A stretch of DNA of 64,000 nt. Origin: a bacterium (GTDB lineage Bacteria > Electryoneota > Electryoneia > Electryoneales > Electryoneaceae). The translations under genes were made by a program, and so were the position numbers. Location of the stretch: assembly GCA_020444265.1 (NCBI GenBank), contig JAHLLH010000010.1, positions 1 through 64,000 of the forward strand, written 5' to 3'. This document shows, piece after piece, positions 7,975 to 16,620 of the stretch. A model generated the notes under the pieces. That model searched no databases, had not been told where the DNA came from, and saw nothing but the letters and a program-made list of their open reading frames with translations. Positions within the stretch are counted from its first letter, which is position 1. Each line of letters opens with the position of its first letter.

Positions 7975-8609
7975 AACCGGTCGCTCTTGTTGGCATCGCC
8001 GGAGGGACATGCAGTGGCAAGACCCTTGTCGCGAAACGGCTGATGGCACGTGTCGGCGAAGACAATGTCCTGTTGATCAAGCAGGACAGCTACTACCGTG
8101 ACCTGCATGATCTCGGCCCCGAGGAACGCGCCCAGATCAACTTCGACCACCCGGAATCCTTTGATACGGGCCTGCTGCACCAGCACATGGTGAAGCTTAT
8201 GGAAGGCGAAGCGATTGACGAGCCGGTCTACAGTTATGTGAACCACTCGAGGACCGGTGAGTATGAGCATCATGTTCCGCGTCCCGTGGTCATCCTCGAG
8301 GGTATCCTCGTACTTGACGATCCAGCCCTGCGCGAGCTGATGGATTTTAAGGTTTTTGTCGATGAGGATGCGGACATTCGTCTGGCGAGACGCATCCGTC
8401 GTGATGAAGTGGAACGTGGACGCTCCGCACAGAGTGTCCTGCTGCAATACGAGGAGTCGGTCCGTCCCATGCACATGCAGTTTATCGCCCCCACCAAACG
8501 ATTTGCCGACATCATCATCCCTCGCGGCGGTGAAAACCACGCCGGGATCGAAATTCTCGCCAACCATATCCGTGCCCTGATCGACAGTGCCTTAGTGGGG
8601 GGGGAGTAA
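7971..8609 (+). CDS. udk: Uridine/cytidine kinase
   Basis: Phosphorylates uridine and cytidine to UMP and CMP. Walker A is GGTCSGKT (residues 11-18) after GIA. The nucleoside-binding segment DSYYRDL is followed by NFDHPESFDTGLL, the family signature. RLARRIRRDEVERGR is the lid region. At 212 residues it is a normal bacterial Udk. It starts in the ATGA overlap with cdd and stops directly before the start codon of tdk. Confidence 0.95.
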   Translation: MKPVALVGIAGGTCSGKTLVAKRLMARVGEDNVLLIKQDSYYRDLHDLGPEERAQINFDHPESFDTGLLHQHMVKLMEGEAIDEPVYSYVNHSRTGEYEHHVPRPVVILEGILVLDDPALRELMDFKVFVDEDADIRLARRIRRDEVERGRSAQSVLLQYEESVRPMHMQFIAPTKRFADIIIPRGGENHAGIEILANHIRALIDSALVGGE

Positions 8610-9218
8610 ATGCTGAACATTGTCCCCAAAGGCACCGGTTGGGTCGAAGTCATTTGCGGGTGCATGTTTTCCGGTAAGACGGAAGAGATGATCCGCAGGC
8701 TGCGCAGGGCTCGTATCGCGCAACAGACGGCGATTGTCTTCAAACCAGTCATTGATGATCGCTACGATGTCACCGATGTGGTCAGCCACAGTGAGCAGCG
8801 GATTCAATCTGTGCCGGTGAAGACCGCACGAGCTATTGAGGAAAAAGCGGCGGACTACCAGGTCATCGGGATCGACGAGGGTCAGTTCATCGAGGGTGAT
8901 CTGGTGGCGGTGGTGCGTCGGTTGGCAAACATAGGGAAACGAGTTGTTGTCGCCGGACTTGACACCGACTACCGTGGCATCCCCTTTGAACCGATGCCGC
9001 AGCTGATGTGCGAAGCGGAATTTGTTACCAAGCTGACGGCCGTCTGCCACCAGTGCGGTGCCCCGGCGCATCGTACACAACGAATCGGCGGTGGCAAGGA
9101 ACGTGTGGTGGTCGGCGGTACGGAACGTTACCAGGCCCGTTGCCGCTCCTGCTGGGAAGAACCGACAGAAGATGGCGAAGCGACCGGCCAGACCGGACTC
9201 GATCTGAACGGTGAGTAA
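8610..9218 (+). CDS. tdk: Thymidine kinase (type II)
   Basis: Makes dTMP from thymidine. The P-loop GCMFSGKT (17-24), the DEGQF motif (DEGQFIEGDL) and the Cys-based zinc lasso (CHQCGAPA...CRSCW) define the type II class. The 202-residue length is normal. No gap separates it from udk (stop 8607-8609, start 8610), so it is the last gene of the operon that begins at 4465. A family C hairpin lies 4 bases past the stop. Confidence 0.95.
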   Translation: MLNIVPKGTGWVEVICGCMFSGKTEEMIRRLRRARIAQQTAIVFKPVIDDRYDVTDVVSHSEQRIQSVPVKTARAIEEKAADYQVIGIDEGQFIEGDLVAVVRRLANIGKRVVVAGLDTDYRGIPFEPMPQLMCEAEFVTKLTAVCHQCGAPAHRTQRIGGGKERVVVGGTERYQARCRSCWEEPTEDGEATGQTGLDLNGE

Positions 9219-9220
9219 GT

Positions 9221-9259
9221 GGCTTGGGTGCCCCGCCACCCAAGCGTGCATGTCAGCAC
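9221..9259. repeat. Family C palindrome, copy 1
   Basis: GCTTGGGTG-CCCCGC-CACCCAAGC (9222-9245) followed by GTGCATGTCAGCAC. Nearly the same sequence is at 16391-16430, and inverted copies are at 41930-41970 and 46091-46132. It directly follows tdk and might end the operon transcript, but no T-run follows. Confidence 0.75.
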
Positions 9260-9452
9260 AGGATTGGATACGATGAGCGAGTTGTATCAAGCGTGGCATA
9301 CTGCCCTACCGTGCTACACGATGAATCGGTGGGGTAAATCCGCAATCTGACAACGCGTCAAAAATCAGTATTCAAAGACATGGTGATTGATCAACTACCG
9401 AATAAACGCTAGTATGTATGAAGGTTTATCAGGTAAACAGGGAATAGTGATA

Positions 9453-10754
9453 ATGAATAAAAATGCGCGAAATCAAATCAGTCTGTTTGTCTTACCCCTT
9501 CTTCTCCTCTTCTTCCTATTGGGCTGCAGCAAAAACAATGTGGAACCAGATCCTTCCAATAATGGTCTGGAGAGATTTCTGCTTGCTCAAGGGACTGAAG
9601 AGAGAGTCTTTGCGTATGCAAATGGCGATTCACTTAACCCCAAATTGGTTTCTCTCAGTCTTGACACCTTTGTGACGGATGCTAATGAAACCCTCCTAGT
9701 ATTCAAGCAAACAGCCCTCGACTGGTGGCCTTTAGACCTTCCTGCTGGAACATGGAAAAGCGACACGTTCAAAGTCGATGGGAATCGTCTCAGTTTCTGG
9801 GTTGATGACCATTGGGCAGAAATGGTTTCGTTAGATAACGTAGATGATATGACTCGCAATAATATTTTCTACTTTGAACACTACTCTACTGATGAAAATC
9901 CATCTGTCTACATAGAATCAGCTGTTCACTCAATTCGCTATGGCTGGAGAGGGCTCCAACAATATCAGAATAACAAGCTTATCACAGAGTATACAACGTA
10001 TTCCACGCTTGGCTACGGTGGATGGAATTGGCGTCGAGTGTTCCTTTTTCTTGAAAACCATGGAATTGTCTATTACGATTTGCAGCGTTATGGCGAGGAA
10101 CCGGGGGGTCGCGAACGATACTTCTATGAAGAAGTCGATTCCTCACGATCAATCGATGGCACCATTCTACCAACATCTCCGGGTACACCTTCCGATATCC
10201 AGACTCGTTATTTTCCTTTGGAAGTAGGGACTGAATGGGTTTACAGCCTCACATCGACGACGGGATCAATCTATCGCCCTGATACTGTCAGAGTCACCGT
10301 TGTTGAACCCTATTCAACTGCACCAAGCGGTGAACACCGTTTGCAGCTATACTCCCCGCCACAGAACTCGCATCCTGAAACAGTTGCTGAAAGACTTCTT
10401 TACCTCAACGGCGGCTATTGTTTGCGACCTTTACCGAGTGGATTAAAACTTACTTTCACCTTTGGCGGGCTTGATCTTGCGCAGCCGGGCGATACGTTGT
10501 TCAGAGCGTCCTCAGATGAACATTTTGACTATACGATACTTATCGCAAATGGTGTCGATCGGTCCGTACAAAATGTCCAGTACAGCGATGTAATTATCCT
10601 TGAAGCGTTTGGCCTGTTGACGTATACCAAGTGCCGTTACAGCTTTGCACCTGGAATTGGGATCATCGAAATGGAATATACTGGGACGGATTATCTCAAC
10701 AATCCTTACGAGTTTACATACAGTCTCGTTTCAGATGGACTGTCTATCGAATGA
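9453..10754 (+). CDS. Lipoprotein of unknown function, paralog 1
   Basis: A 433-residue outer-envelope lipoprotein: signal MNKNARNQISLFVLPLLLLF with lipobox FLLGC, then an Asn/Asp/Pro-rich linker (SKNNVEPDPSNNG). The start at 9453 puts the positive n-region correctly before the hydrophobic stretch. Two halves can be seen: a first with TALDWWPLDLPAGTWKSDTFKVDG and a second beginning RYFPLEVGTEWVYSLTS, a segment that recurs in the next gene and at 13744. No catalytic motif. Its codon usage is more AT-rich than that of the next gene. Probably a surface-anchored beta-rich protein; function unknown. Confidence 0.75.
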   Translation: MNKNARNQISLFVLPLLLLFFLLGCSKNNVEPDPSNNGLERFLLAQGTEERVFAYANGDSLNPKLVSLSLDTFVTDANETLLVFKQTALDWWPLDLPAGTWKSDTFKVDGNRLSFWVDDHWAEMVSLDNVDDMTRNNIFYFEHYSTDENPSVYIESAVHSIRYGWRGLQQYQNNKLITEYTTYSTLGYGGWNWRRVFLFLENHGIVYYDLQRYGEEPGGRERYFYEEVDSSRSIDGTILPTSPGTPSDIQTRYFPLEVGTEWVYSLTSTTGSIYRPDTVRVTVVEPYSTAPSGEHRLQLYSPPQNSHPETVAERLLYLNGGYCLRPLPSGLKLTFTFGGLDLAQPGDTLFRASSDEHFDYTILIANGVDRSVQNVQYSDVIILEAFGLLTYTKCRYSFAPGIGIIEMEYTGTDYLNNPYEFTYSLVSDGLSIE

Positions 10755-10767
10755 ACGGGAATTCAGC

Positions 10768-12060
10768 ATGAGACGGATTGCTACTTTCGACTTGTTTCTG
10801 TTTGCCTTGGTGATTGTTTTAGCTGGCTGCACCAAGGAAGATCCATCCGGCCCCGGTTCCGATAACCACGAGATGGAACGTTTCATTTTCTCCAACCTCG
10901 GCATACCCAGGGTTCTCGATTCCTACTCACCAGCGGATACTTCAATGCCGAGACGCATCGCGTTGACCCTCGAATTGGTTGAAGCAGACAACGGCGATTC
11001 GTTCCTCGTGCGTCACAGGAAAGCGCTGGACTGGTACCCCATCCGGGAGCGTGAAGGCTACTGGTTCAGTGACAGCCTGAAAGTCGAGGGCACAACCCTC
11101 CTGACCTGGATGGATGGCCGTTGGCTGCCCTACCTGGATCTGCACGGAATAGATTCGAAACAGTACGGGGACACACTCCTGTCGGGCTACTATGTCAGCC
11201 CAAAGCTGCTGGGAGTGAATTACACCTCGCTCGTCGTGAACCAGGTCGATCACACGGTATTGCAGGGTAAACCTTCGGGCAGCAGCTTCACCTGCCTGTA
11301 TTTTTTCAGGCCGAATTGGCCGGGCGCATGGGTAGACGAGCAGGTGACGCTGAACGAGGACTACGGGATCGTGCATCTCGGCTCACGCCTTCGCGCTGGG
11401 GGCGGGTTCGGGTACAAACTAGCGGATTCTAGTCTGACATTTGATCATACACTGCCACCCCTATCACCCGGCTCACCCTCCTCGACTCTCCAGTCCTGGT
11501 TCCCCATGCATGAGCAACAGTCCTGGACCTATGGGCTGACCCGGGGCACGACTGGTATCTACCTTCCTGAGGTCATCAAGATCAGTGTCATGGAAACGCC
11601 GGAATCTGGATCCGGCGACCGCTACAAGCTGGCACTTCACGAGGAACCCCGCATTGAACCGTATCTTCTGAATCACTATAGCAGTTTCATGGTGAACGGG
11701 GACTATCTGCTGACCTCCCGGTTTGAGGGAATCCGCCCGGCGATCTCGCTGGCAGGTGTGGGGAATGCATCTCCCGGTGATACACTGTATCACTGGGAAG
11801 TCGAGGTGGATTGGGACTTCTACGAGGTGATCAAGACTATCTTTCTCGCGAGTGGGGTTTCGGGTACCATCAACGGTGTTGTGTATGACGATCTGCTCTA
11901 CCTTGAGACGACAGATCTGTTTGATTTTGGCTTCCAGCGGATGACGCTTGCGCGTGATGTTGGCATGGTGAAGCTGGAGGGGTACCGGTATGTTGAGCCC
12001 TTTGAGTATCAACTGATCGGGTACAGCGGACCGGGTGGACACAAAACCGTACAGAAGTGA
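10768..12060 (+). CDS. Lipoprotein of unknown function, paralog 2
   Basis: A 430-residue lipoprotein (lipobox VLAGC, then TKEDPSGPGSDN). It begins 13 bases after the previous gene and is clearly its paralog: MERFIFSNLG parallels LERFLLAQGT, KALDWYPIREREGYWFSDSLKVEG parallels the matching stretch upstream, and SWFPMHEQQSWTYGLTRGTTGIYLPE matches the second-half motif. The pair looks like a tandem duplication that has diverged strongly. The ATG at 10768 was chosen because the signal peptide starts there (MRRIATFDLFLF). A hairpin with T-rich tail follows the stop. Confidence 0.75.
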   Translation: MRRIATFDLFLFALVIVLAGCTKEDPSGPGSDNHEMERFIFSNLGIPRVLDSYSPADTSMPRRIALTLELVEADNGDSFLVRHRKALDWYPIREREGYWFSDSLKVEGTTLLTWMDGRWLPYLDLHGIDSKQYGDTLLSGYYVSPKLLGVNYTSLVVNQVDHTVLQGKPSGSSFTCLYFFRPNWPGAWVDEQVTLNEDYGIVHLGSRLRAGGGFGYKLADSSLTFDHTLPPLSPGSPSSTLQSWFPMHEQQSWTYGLTRGTTGIYLPEVIKISVMETPESGSGDRYKLALHEEPRIEPYLLNHYSSFMVNGDYLLTSRFEGIRPAISLAGVGNASPGDTLYHWEVEVDWDFYEVIKTIFLASGVSGTINGVVYDDLLYLETTDLFDFGFQRMTLARDVGMVKLEGYRYVEPFEYQLIGYSGPGGHKTVQK

Positions 12061-12083
12061 GACGATTTATTGCTGTGGCAACC

Positions 12084-12120
12084 AGCAGGGCCGTTCGGGA
12101 GAACGTCCCTGTTTCTCTTG
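12084..12120 (+). terminator. Probable terminator of the lipoprotein pair
   Basis: CAGGGCCGTTC-GGGA-GAACGTCCCTG (one mismatch in an 11-bp stem) followed by TTTCTCTT. Confidence 0.55.
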
Positions 12121-12174
12121 ACATGCCTCGCACCGTATCAAGACCTTTACGGATTGCTCTGACTGACCTTAGTA

Positions 12175-12307
12175 GTCGTTGCGACTCCGGCTGTAGCCGG
12201 GTGAAGCAATCTCGCAGCACTCATCCAATTTTCCTGCACGCTCCGCGCGCAGCTGCCACCATTAGAGTGCTATGAGACTGCTTTGTCCCTGTGGTCCTCG
12301 CAGCGAC
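12175..12307. repeat. Inverted-repeat element of the GTCGTTGCGA...AAGCAATCTC type
   Basis: The left arm (12175-12213) has GTCGTTGCGA and AAGCAATCTC around a CCGGCTGTAGCCGG hairpin. The right arm (12274-12307) has GAGACTGCTTT and CTCGCAGCGAC, its reverse complement with mismatches. The space between lacks coding signals. Together with the upstream terminator this accounts for most of the 293-bp gap before the nucleoside transporter gene. Confidence 0.5.
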
Positions 12308-12353
12308 ACGCGAGTAACATCCTGTTTGAAATGTTTGAACGAAAGAGGTATCT

Positions 12354-13661
12354 GTGGAGAGATTCATCGGGATTCTGGGTGTGGTGGCGATGTTGGGCAT
12401 CGCCTACCTGATGTCCAACAATCGCAAGGCGATTAACTGGCGTACGGTTGGTGTTGGTGTTGGCCTGCAAATCTTTTTCGCGCTCTTCGTGCTGCGGACC
12501 AAGCCGGGCGAATGGATGTTCCAGGGGGCACGTGCCTTCATCGCGAAGATCCTCACCTTCACCGATTATGGTGCCCACTTCCTCTTCGGCAACCTCTACC
12601 TGACCAGCTCCGATCTGGCGGGAAATATCGCGAATGACGTGCCACCGGGTATGGAACAGGGGTTCACCGTGATGAACCCCTCAACCGGCGGCCTGATGGA
12701 GATCGGAACCGTCTTCGCGATTCATGTCCTGCCGACCATCATCTTCTTCGGATCGCTGATGGCGGTCCTCTATCACCTGGGGGTGATGCAGCGCCTTGTC
12801 CAGGGCTTCGCCTGGGTGATGAGCCGTGCGATGCGCACCAGCGGTGCCGAATCGCTGTCGGCAGCCTCGAACATCTTTGTCGGGCAGACCGAAGCGCCGT
12901 TTGTCGTCAAGCCCTTCCTCGGTAAAATGACCCCCAGTGAAATCATGGCGGTGATGACCGCTGGTTTTGCGACCGTCGCGGGTGGCGTGTTGGCTGCCTA
13001 TGTCCGTTTCGGCGTCGACCCGGGCCACCTGATGGCGGCTTCGGTGATGAGTGCGCCAGCGGCGTTGGTGATGGCGAAGTTGATGATTCCAGAAGTGAAT
13101 ACCCCGGATACGGGGCAGTCGCTGAATATCAATGTCGAGAAGATGTACTCGAACGTTATTGATGCGGCTGCGGGCGGTGCGTCGGACGGTCTCAAACTGG
13201 CGGTGAATGTCGCCGCGATGCTGATCGCCTTCATCGCACTGGTCGCGATGATCAACGGCTTCCTCGGCTGGGTGGGTGGTCTATTTGGTCTGGAAGGATT
13301 TTCGCTGAAAATGATCCTCGGCTACCTCTTCAGCCCGCTCGCCTTCCTGATGGGGGTCAACTGGCATGATGCGCTCAACGTCGGCTACCTGATGGGCGCA
13401 AAAATTTCGATCAACGAGTTCGTTGCCTATATCGATCTGGTCGGCATGAAAGATCAGATCAGCCCGCGCAGCTTCACCATCGCGACCTATGCCCTCTGCG
13501 GCTTTGCAAATCTTTCCAGCATCGCGATCCAGATTGGCGGCATCGCAGCGCTGGTGCCCGAGCGGCGTAAAGACCTCGCGCGCCTCGGCGGACGTGCCAT
13601 GATCGCCGGCGCCCTCGCCAGCTTCCAGACCGCGACCATCGCAGGGATTTTATTGCATTGA
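12354..13661 (+). CDS. Concentrative nucleoside transporter (CNT/NupC family)
   Basis: Cation-coupled nucleoside importer of the inner membrane, 435 residues with about ten hydrophobic segments. Family motifs: GQTEAPFVVKPFL near residue 182, AGFATVAGGVLAAYVRFG around 210, and the conserved MTPSEIMAVM between them. The start is GTG with AAAGAGG seven bases upstream. It stands alone but is only 3 kb from cdd-udk-tdk and would supply their substrates. The carried ion (H+ or Na+) cannot be told from sequence. Confidence 0.9.
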   Translation: MERFIGILGVVAMLGIAYLMSNNRKAINWRTVGVGVGLQIFFALFVLRTKPGEWMFQGARAFIAKILTFTDYGAHFLFGNLYLTSSDLAGNIANDVPPGMEQGFTVMNPSTGGLMEIGTVFAIHVLPTIIFFGSLMAVLYHLGVMQRLVQGFAWVMSRAMRTSGAESLSAASNIFVGQTEAPFVVKPFLGKMTPSEIMAVMTAGFATVAGGVLAAYVRFGVDPGHLMAASVMSAPAALVMAKLMIPEVNTPDTGQSLNINVEKMYSNVIDAAAGGASDGLKLAVNVAAMLIAFIALVAMINGFLGWVGGLFGLEGFSLKMILGYLFSPLAFLMGVNWHDALNVGYLMGAKISINEFVAYIDLVGMKDQISPRSFTIATYALCGFANLSSIAIQIGGIAALVPERRKDLARLGGRAMIAGALASFQTATIAGILLH

Positions 13662-13743
13662 TAATTTTCTGATCATTACTTAGACGCCCTGTGCGTTTGG
13701 CTTTGGTGGGGCGTCACCAATATGCTAAAGGAACCCCGATCAC

Positions 13744-15228
13744 ATGTTTGAGCAACCAATGAAACGCTCGCTAATTCTGGTAGTTTCAATCTGCCTTACC
13801 TCGGTGCTTATGATTGCCTGCCGTTCCTCCTCGCCGGGGAATGGCAACACTCCGATCGGTCCGAGCGACACAACAGAGACTCGCAGCCCCAACCCCTCCC
13901 GTCAACCGGGCGATCCGATCTTGCCCGACCCGGATTGGGCGGACTACTACGCCAGCCATTGGGATTCGACAGGACTGGGTCCGGATGATTTGAGCTGCGA
14001 CTACCGGCAGATGCTGGATAGTTATGATCCCTATGAATATTTGCTGCGGTGGGTGTACCAACGGACCCGCTCCGGGGCAGAGGATACTGTTGACTATGTC
14101 CACAAACTTGTGGAGAGGGATTCGGATGATTATTCGAAACAACTCATCGTTCGGCAATCCAATTCACTTGCGGATGTCCGACATGGTCAACTGATCGCAA
14201 CTATTTGGCATTCCCACCAAGATTATTCCGTTCATGACTATTTCATAATTGACGGGTATTATCACGACATCATGCATTGGCCGTTCTACTGCTTTTGTGC
14301 TGCCCAAGCGGGTGACACGATTCGCTACCGTCAGCATGTCGTTGAAGGAGAAAGTGTACGAAAAGAATTGGTTCAAGTCATTGGTTGGGATGAAACCGTT
14401 CACCTGCCTGATACTACGTTCACTGGTTGCTATGGCGTTGTAATCGATACACTTGTTTCCGATTCGACTCAGGATTATCATCGTCAGGTTTTTAACTATT
14501 ACGCCCCGGGAATTGGTTTGGTGAAGCAGGTGGACATCCTCAACTCCGATCAGGATTCGCATACGACAACCGTTGAATACAAACCTCCGGTGTCCATGCC
14601 GTGGTACTACCCCATTCCCACAGGGCCAGGTGAACCGGGTGAAGCAATTCAGGAGTTCTATCCATTCGCCGAAGGACGACAATGGGAGTATCGTCAAACG
14701 GGGGGGTGGCAGGATTCTCTGTTTATACGTGATGAATGCGGTGCGCCGAGCTCAGGGGAGCAGGGGTATGCACACTTTCCGGTCCAGGAGTTTCAGGCTT
14801 CATGGGGGGACACATCAGGTATAATGGAAGAACCCGTGATCTCTTTCTGGGGAACCTACAATGGAAATGATGTCCTGAAATGCAATACTCCGAATACAAC
14901 GTATAAAGCAATGCCGCAATTCTTTCGCTTCCCCAATGTTGAGCCTGGACAGCTCCTATTTGACTCAAGTCGAGTAGGCTCTTACTACGAATCAGCACGT
15001 GTAGTCAGTGTCAACAGCACAGTCGAAGTTGAGGCCGGTACCTTTGAAAACGTGTATGTGGTTCACTACCATCAAGCCTCAGGGAGTGGTCAGTGGCGAT
15101 CATCAATTACCGGTGATGAATACTATGCGCCGAATGTGGGACTAATCCTTGCTGAATGGGAAACCAGTTTTGATTACCAGGACTGGAACGTCCGCCAGGA
15201 GCTTCTATCCTGGGAGCCTGGGAACTGA
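13744..15228 (+). CDS. Lipoprotein of unknown function, distant relative of the 9.4-12 kb pair
   Basis: A 494-residue lipoprotein with lipobox LMIAC and a Ser/Pro/Thr-rich linker (RSSSPGNGNTPIGPSDTTE). The C-terminal half starts FYPFAEGRQWEYRQTGG, the same element as RYFPLEVGTEWVYSL and WFPMHEQQSWTYGL in the two lipoproteins upstream, so the three share a domain. The N-terminal half differs from theirs. AAAGGA precedes the ATG; a second ATG five codons later is possible. No function can be assigned. Confidence 0.7.
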   Translation: MFEQPMKRSLILVVSICLTSVLMIACRSSSPGNGNTPIGPSDTTETRSPNPSRQPGDPILPDPDWADYYASHWDSTGLGPDDLSCDYRQMLDSYDPYEYLLRWVYQRTRSGAEDTVDYVHKLVERDSDDYSKQLIVRQSNSLADVRHGQLIATIWHSHQDYSVHDYFIIDGYYHDIMHWPFYCFCAAQAGDTIRYRQHVVEGESVRKELVQVIGWDETVHLPDTTFTGCYGVVIDTLVSDSTQDYHRQVFNYYAPGIGLVKQVDILNSDQDSHTTTVEYKPPVSMPWYYPIPTGPGEPGEAIQEFYPFAEGRQWEYRQTGGWQDSLFIRDECGAPSSGEQGYAHFPVQEFQASWGDTSGIMEEPVISFWGTYNGNDVLKCNTPNTTYKAMPQFFRFPNVEPGQLLFDSSRVGSYYESARVVSVNSTVEVEAGTFENVYVVHYHQASGSGQWRSSITGDEYYAPNVGLILAEWETSFDYQDWNVRQELLSWEPGN

Positions 15229-15241
15229 ACGTTATCAAAGC

Positions 15242-16390
15242 TTAGAGCGGCATTTTTCTCTGTGAATCATCGAGTTGATCGACCAGCTTGAGCATCACCT
15301 TGTGAAGGGCGAGGGGGGAGGAACCATCAGGCCGTACCCAGGCGAGGGTGCGGCTATTGTGCTCGAAGGGGGTGTTGAGGGGTGGCTGCCAAATATCGTG
15401 AGATTGCGTCGCTTCGCTCGCGAGGACTTCAAAAGCCCGAACCGCAATGGTGAAATGGGAATAGGCGTGACGTGAGGTGGCGAGGATCGGCCCCACCTTG
15501 GTTGACAACTGAAGTTGATTCTTCAGCATTTCCTGAAGTACTACTTGAGGTTCGATGGCGCCGGACAGCTCTACCACTGGCAGCTCCCACATCCCGCCCA
15601 GCAATCCATCTGGGGGCCGTTTCCAGATCATCAGGCCGCCATCATCGCGCCGGATCAGCGCCGCTACCGCGTGTTTGTGAGGGACCTTCTTCTTCGGGGA
15701 AGTGACCGGGATGCTGCCGATGCGTCCAGAGGCGAGGGCATCACACTCCTTCCACAACGGGCACTCTGGGCATTTCGGCTGTTTCGGGATGCAGAGGGTC
15801 GCGCCAAGCTCCATCATCGCCTGGTTATGGTCGCCGGGGTGGCTTGCGGGTACCAATTGTTCGGCGAGCTCCCACAATTCCTTCTCGGTCGTGCGCTCGT
15901 CGATGGGACGGCTGATCGCGAAAAGACGTGCCAGCACTCGCTTCACATTGCCATCGAGTACGGCCACCTGTTGATCCTGCGCGATGCTGGCAATCGCGGC
16001 TGCGGTGTAGCGCCCGATCCCCGACAGTTCCGCCCATTCGTCGGCATTCTCTGGGAAACGGCCATGTCGTTCGTGCGCCACTACCTGCGCGCCCTTCTGC
16101 AAGTTGCGAGCACGGCGATAGTACCCCAGTCCCTCCCACAACTTGAGAAGCTCTTCTTCAGGAGCGTCCGCAAGGGCACGTACTGTGGGGAAGGCTTCGA
16201 GGAATTGGTGATAGTAAGGGATGACCGTTTCCACTCGTGTCTGCTGGAGCATGATCTCGCTGACCCAGATACGGTAAGGGTCGCGTGTCTCGCGCCACGG
16301 CAGCTCACGGGCATTGCTACGGTACCACTCACCGAGTTTTTGTGGAATAGGGGAGGGCACTCTGCTTGTTTCTCCTTTTTTGTCGACCAT
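15242..16390 (-). CDS. mutY: A/G-specific adenine DNA glycosylase
   Basis: Base-excision repair enzyme that removes adenine opposite 8-oxoguanine. EIMLQQTRVETVIPYY carries the catalytic Glu, LSGIGRYTAAAIASIA is the helix-hairpin-helix, and VLDGNVKRVLARL holds the conserved Asp. A [4Fe-4S] cluster motif, CIPKQPKCPECPLWKEC, has the C-x6-C-x2-C-x5-C spacing. The last 130 residues form the NUDIX-like domain that reads 8-oxoG. At 382 residues it has normal length. The start is uncertain: no good ribosome site precedes the ATG at 16390, and a family C palindrome lies directly upstream, where a TTG at 16414 is also in frame. Confidence 0.93.
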   Translation of the reverse strand: MVDKKGETSRVPSPIPQKLGEWYRSNARELPWRETRDPYRIWVSEIMLQQTRVETVIPYYHQFLEAFPTVRALADAPEEELLKLWEGLGYYRRARNLQKGAQVVAHERHGRFPENADEWAELSGIGRYTAAAIASIAQDQQVAVLDGNVKRVLARLFAISRPIDERTTEKELWELAEQLVPASHPGDHNQAMMELGATLCIPKQPKCPECPLWKECDALASGRIGSIPVTSPKKKVPHKHAVAALIRRDDGGLMIWKRPPDGLLGGMWELPVVELSGAIEPQVVLQEMLKNQLQLSTKVGPILATSRHAYSHFTIAVRAFEVLASEATQSHDIWQPPLNTPFEHNSRTLAWVRPDGSSPLALHKVMLKLVDQLDDSQRKMPL

Positions 16391-16430
16391 TGGCTTGGGT
16401 GCCCCGCCACCCAAGCTTGCATTTCAGCAC
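16391..16430. repeat. Family C palindrome, copy 2, touching the mutY start
   Basis: GCTTGGGTG-CCCCGC... and CACCCAAGC (16393-16416), followed by TTGCATTTCAGCAC. The hairpin begins two bases before the mutY start codon and occupies its expected ribosome-binding site. Confidence 0.75.
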
Positions 16431-16456
16431 GATTCGTCTATCGAACGGGAATGAAA

Positions 16457-16478
16457 CCCCGGCAGGGGACTGCCGGGG
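16457..16478. repeat. GC-rich hairpin between divergent genes
   Basis: CCCCGGCA-GGGGAC-TGCCGGGG, an 8-bp stem. The same stem with another loop is the terminator at 36679-36700; here no T-run follows on the plus strand. Confidence 0.4.
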
Positions 16479-16533
16479 CCACCCCCCCATCTCGCAAAGG
16501 CACCAATTCCTTTGCCCCATCGCAGGTTTTTCC

Positions 16534-16561
16534 TTGACGGCATACCCCTCGAGAGTATATT
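16534..16561 (+). promoter_or_regulatory. Sigma70-type promoter of the peptide transporter gene
   Basis: TTGACG, 16-bp spacer, TATATT, 60 bases before the start codon. Strong match to the general bacterial consensus. Confidence 0.6.
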
Positions 16562-16620
16562 TCTCAATCTCCGGCGAGAGGGTGCCGGATGAGAAACGGT
16601 GAGAGACGAAGGAGCACCGC

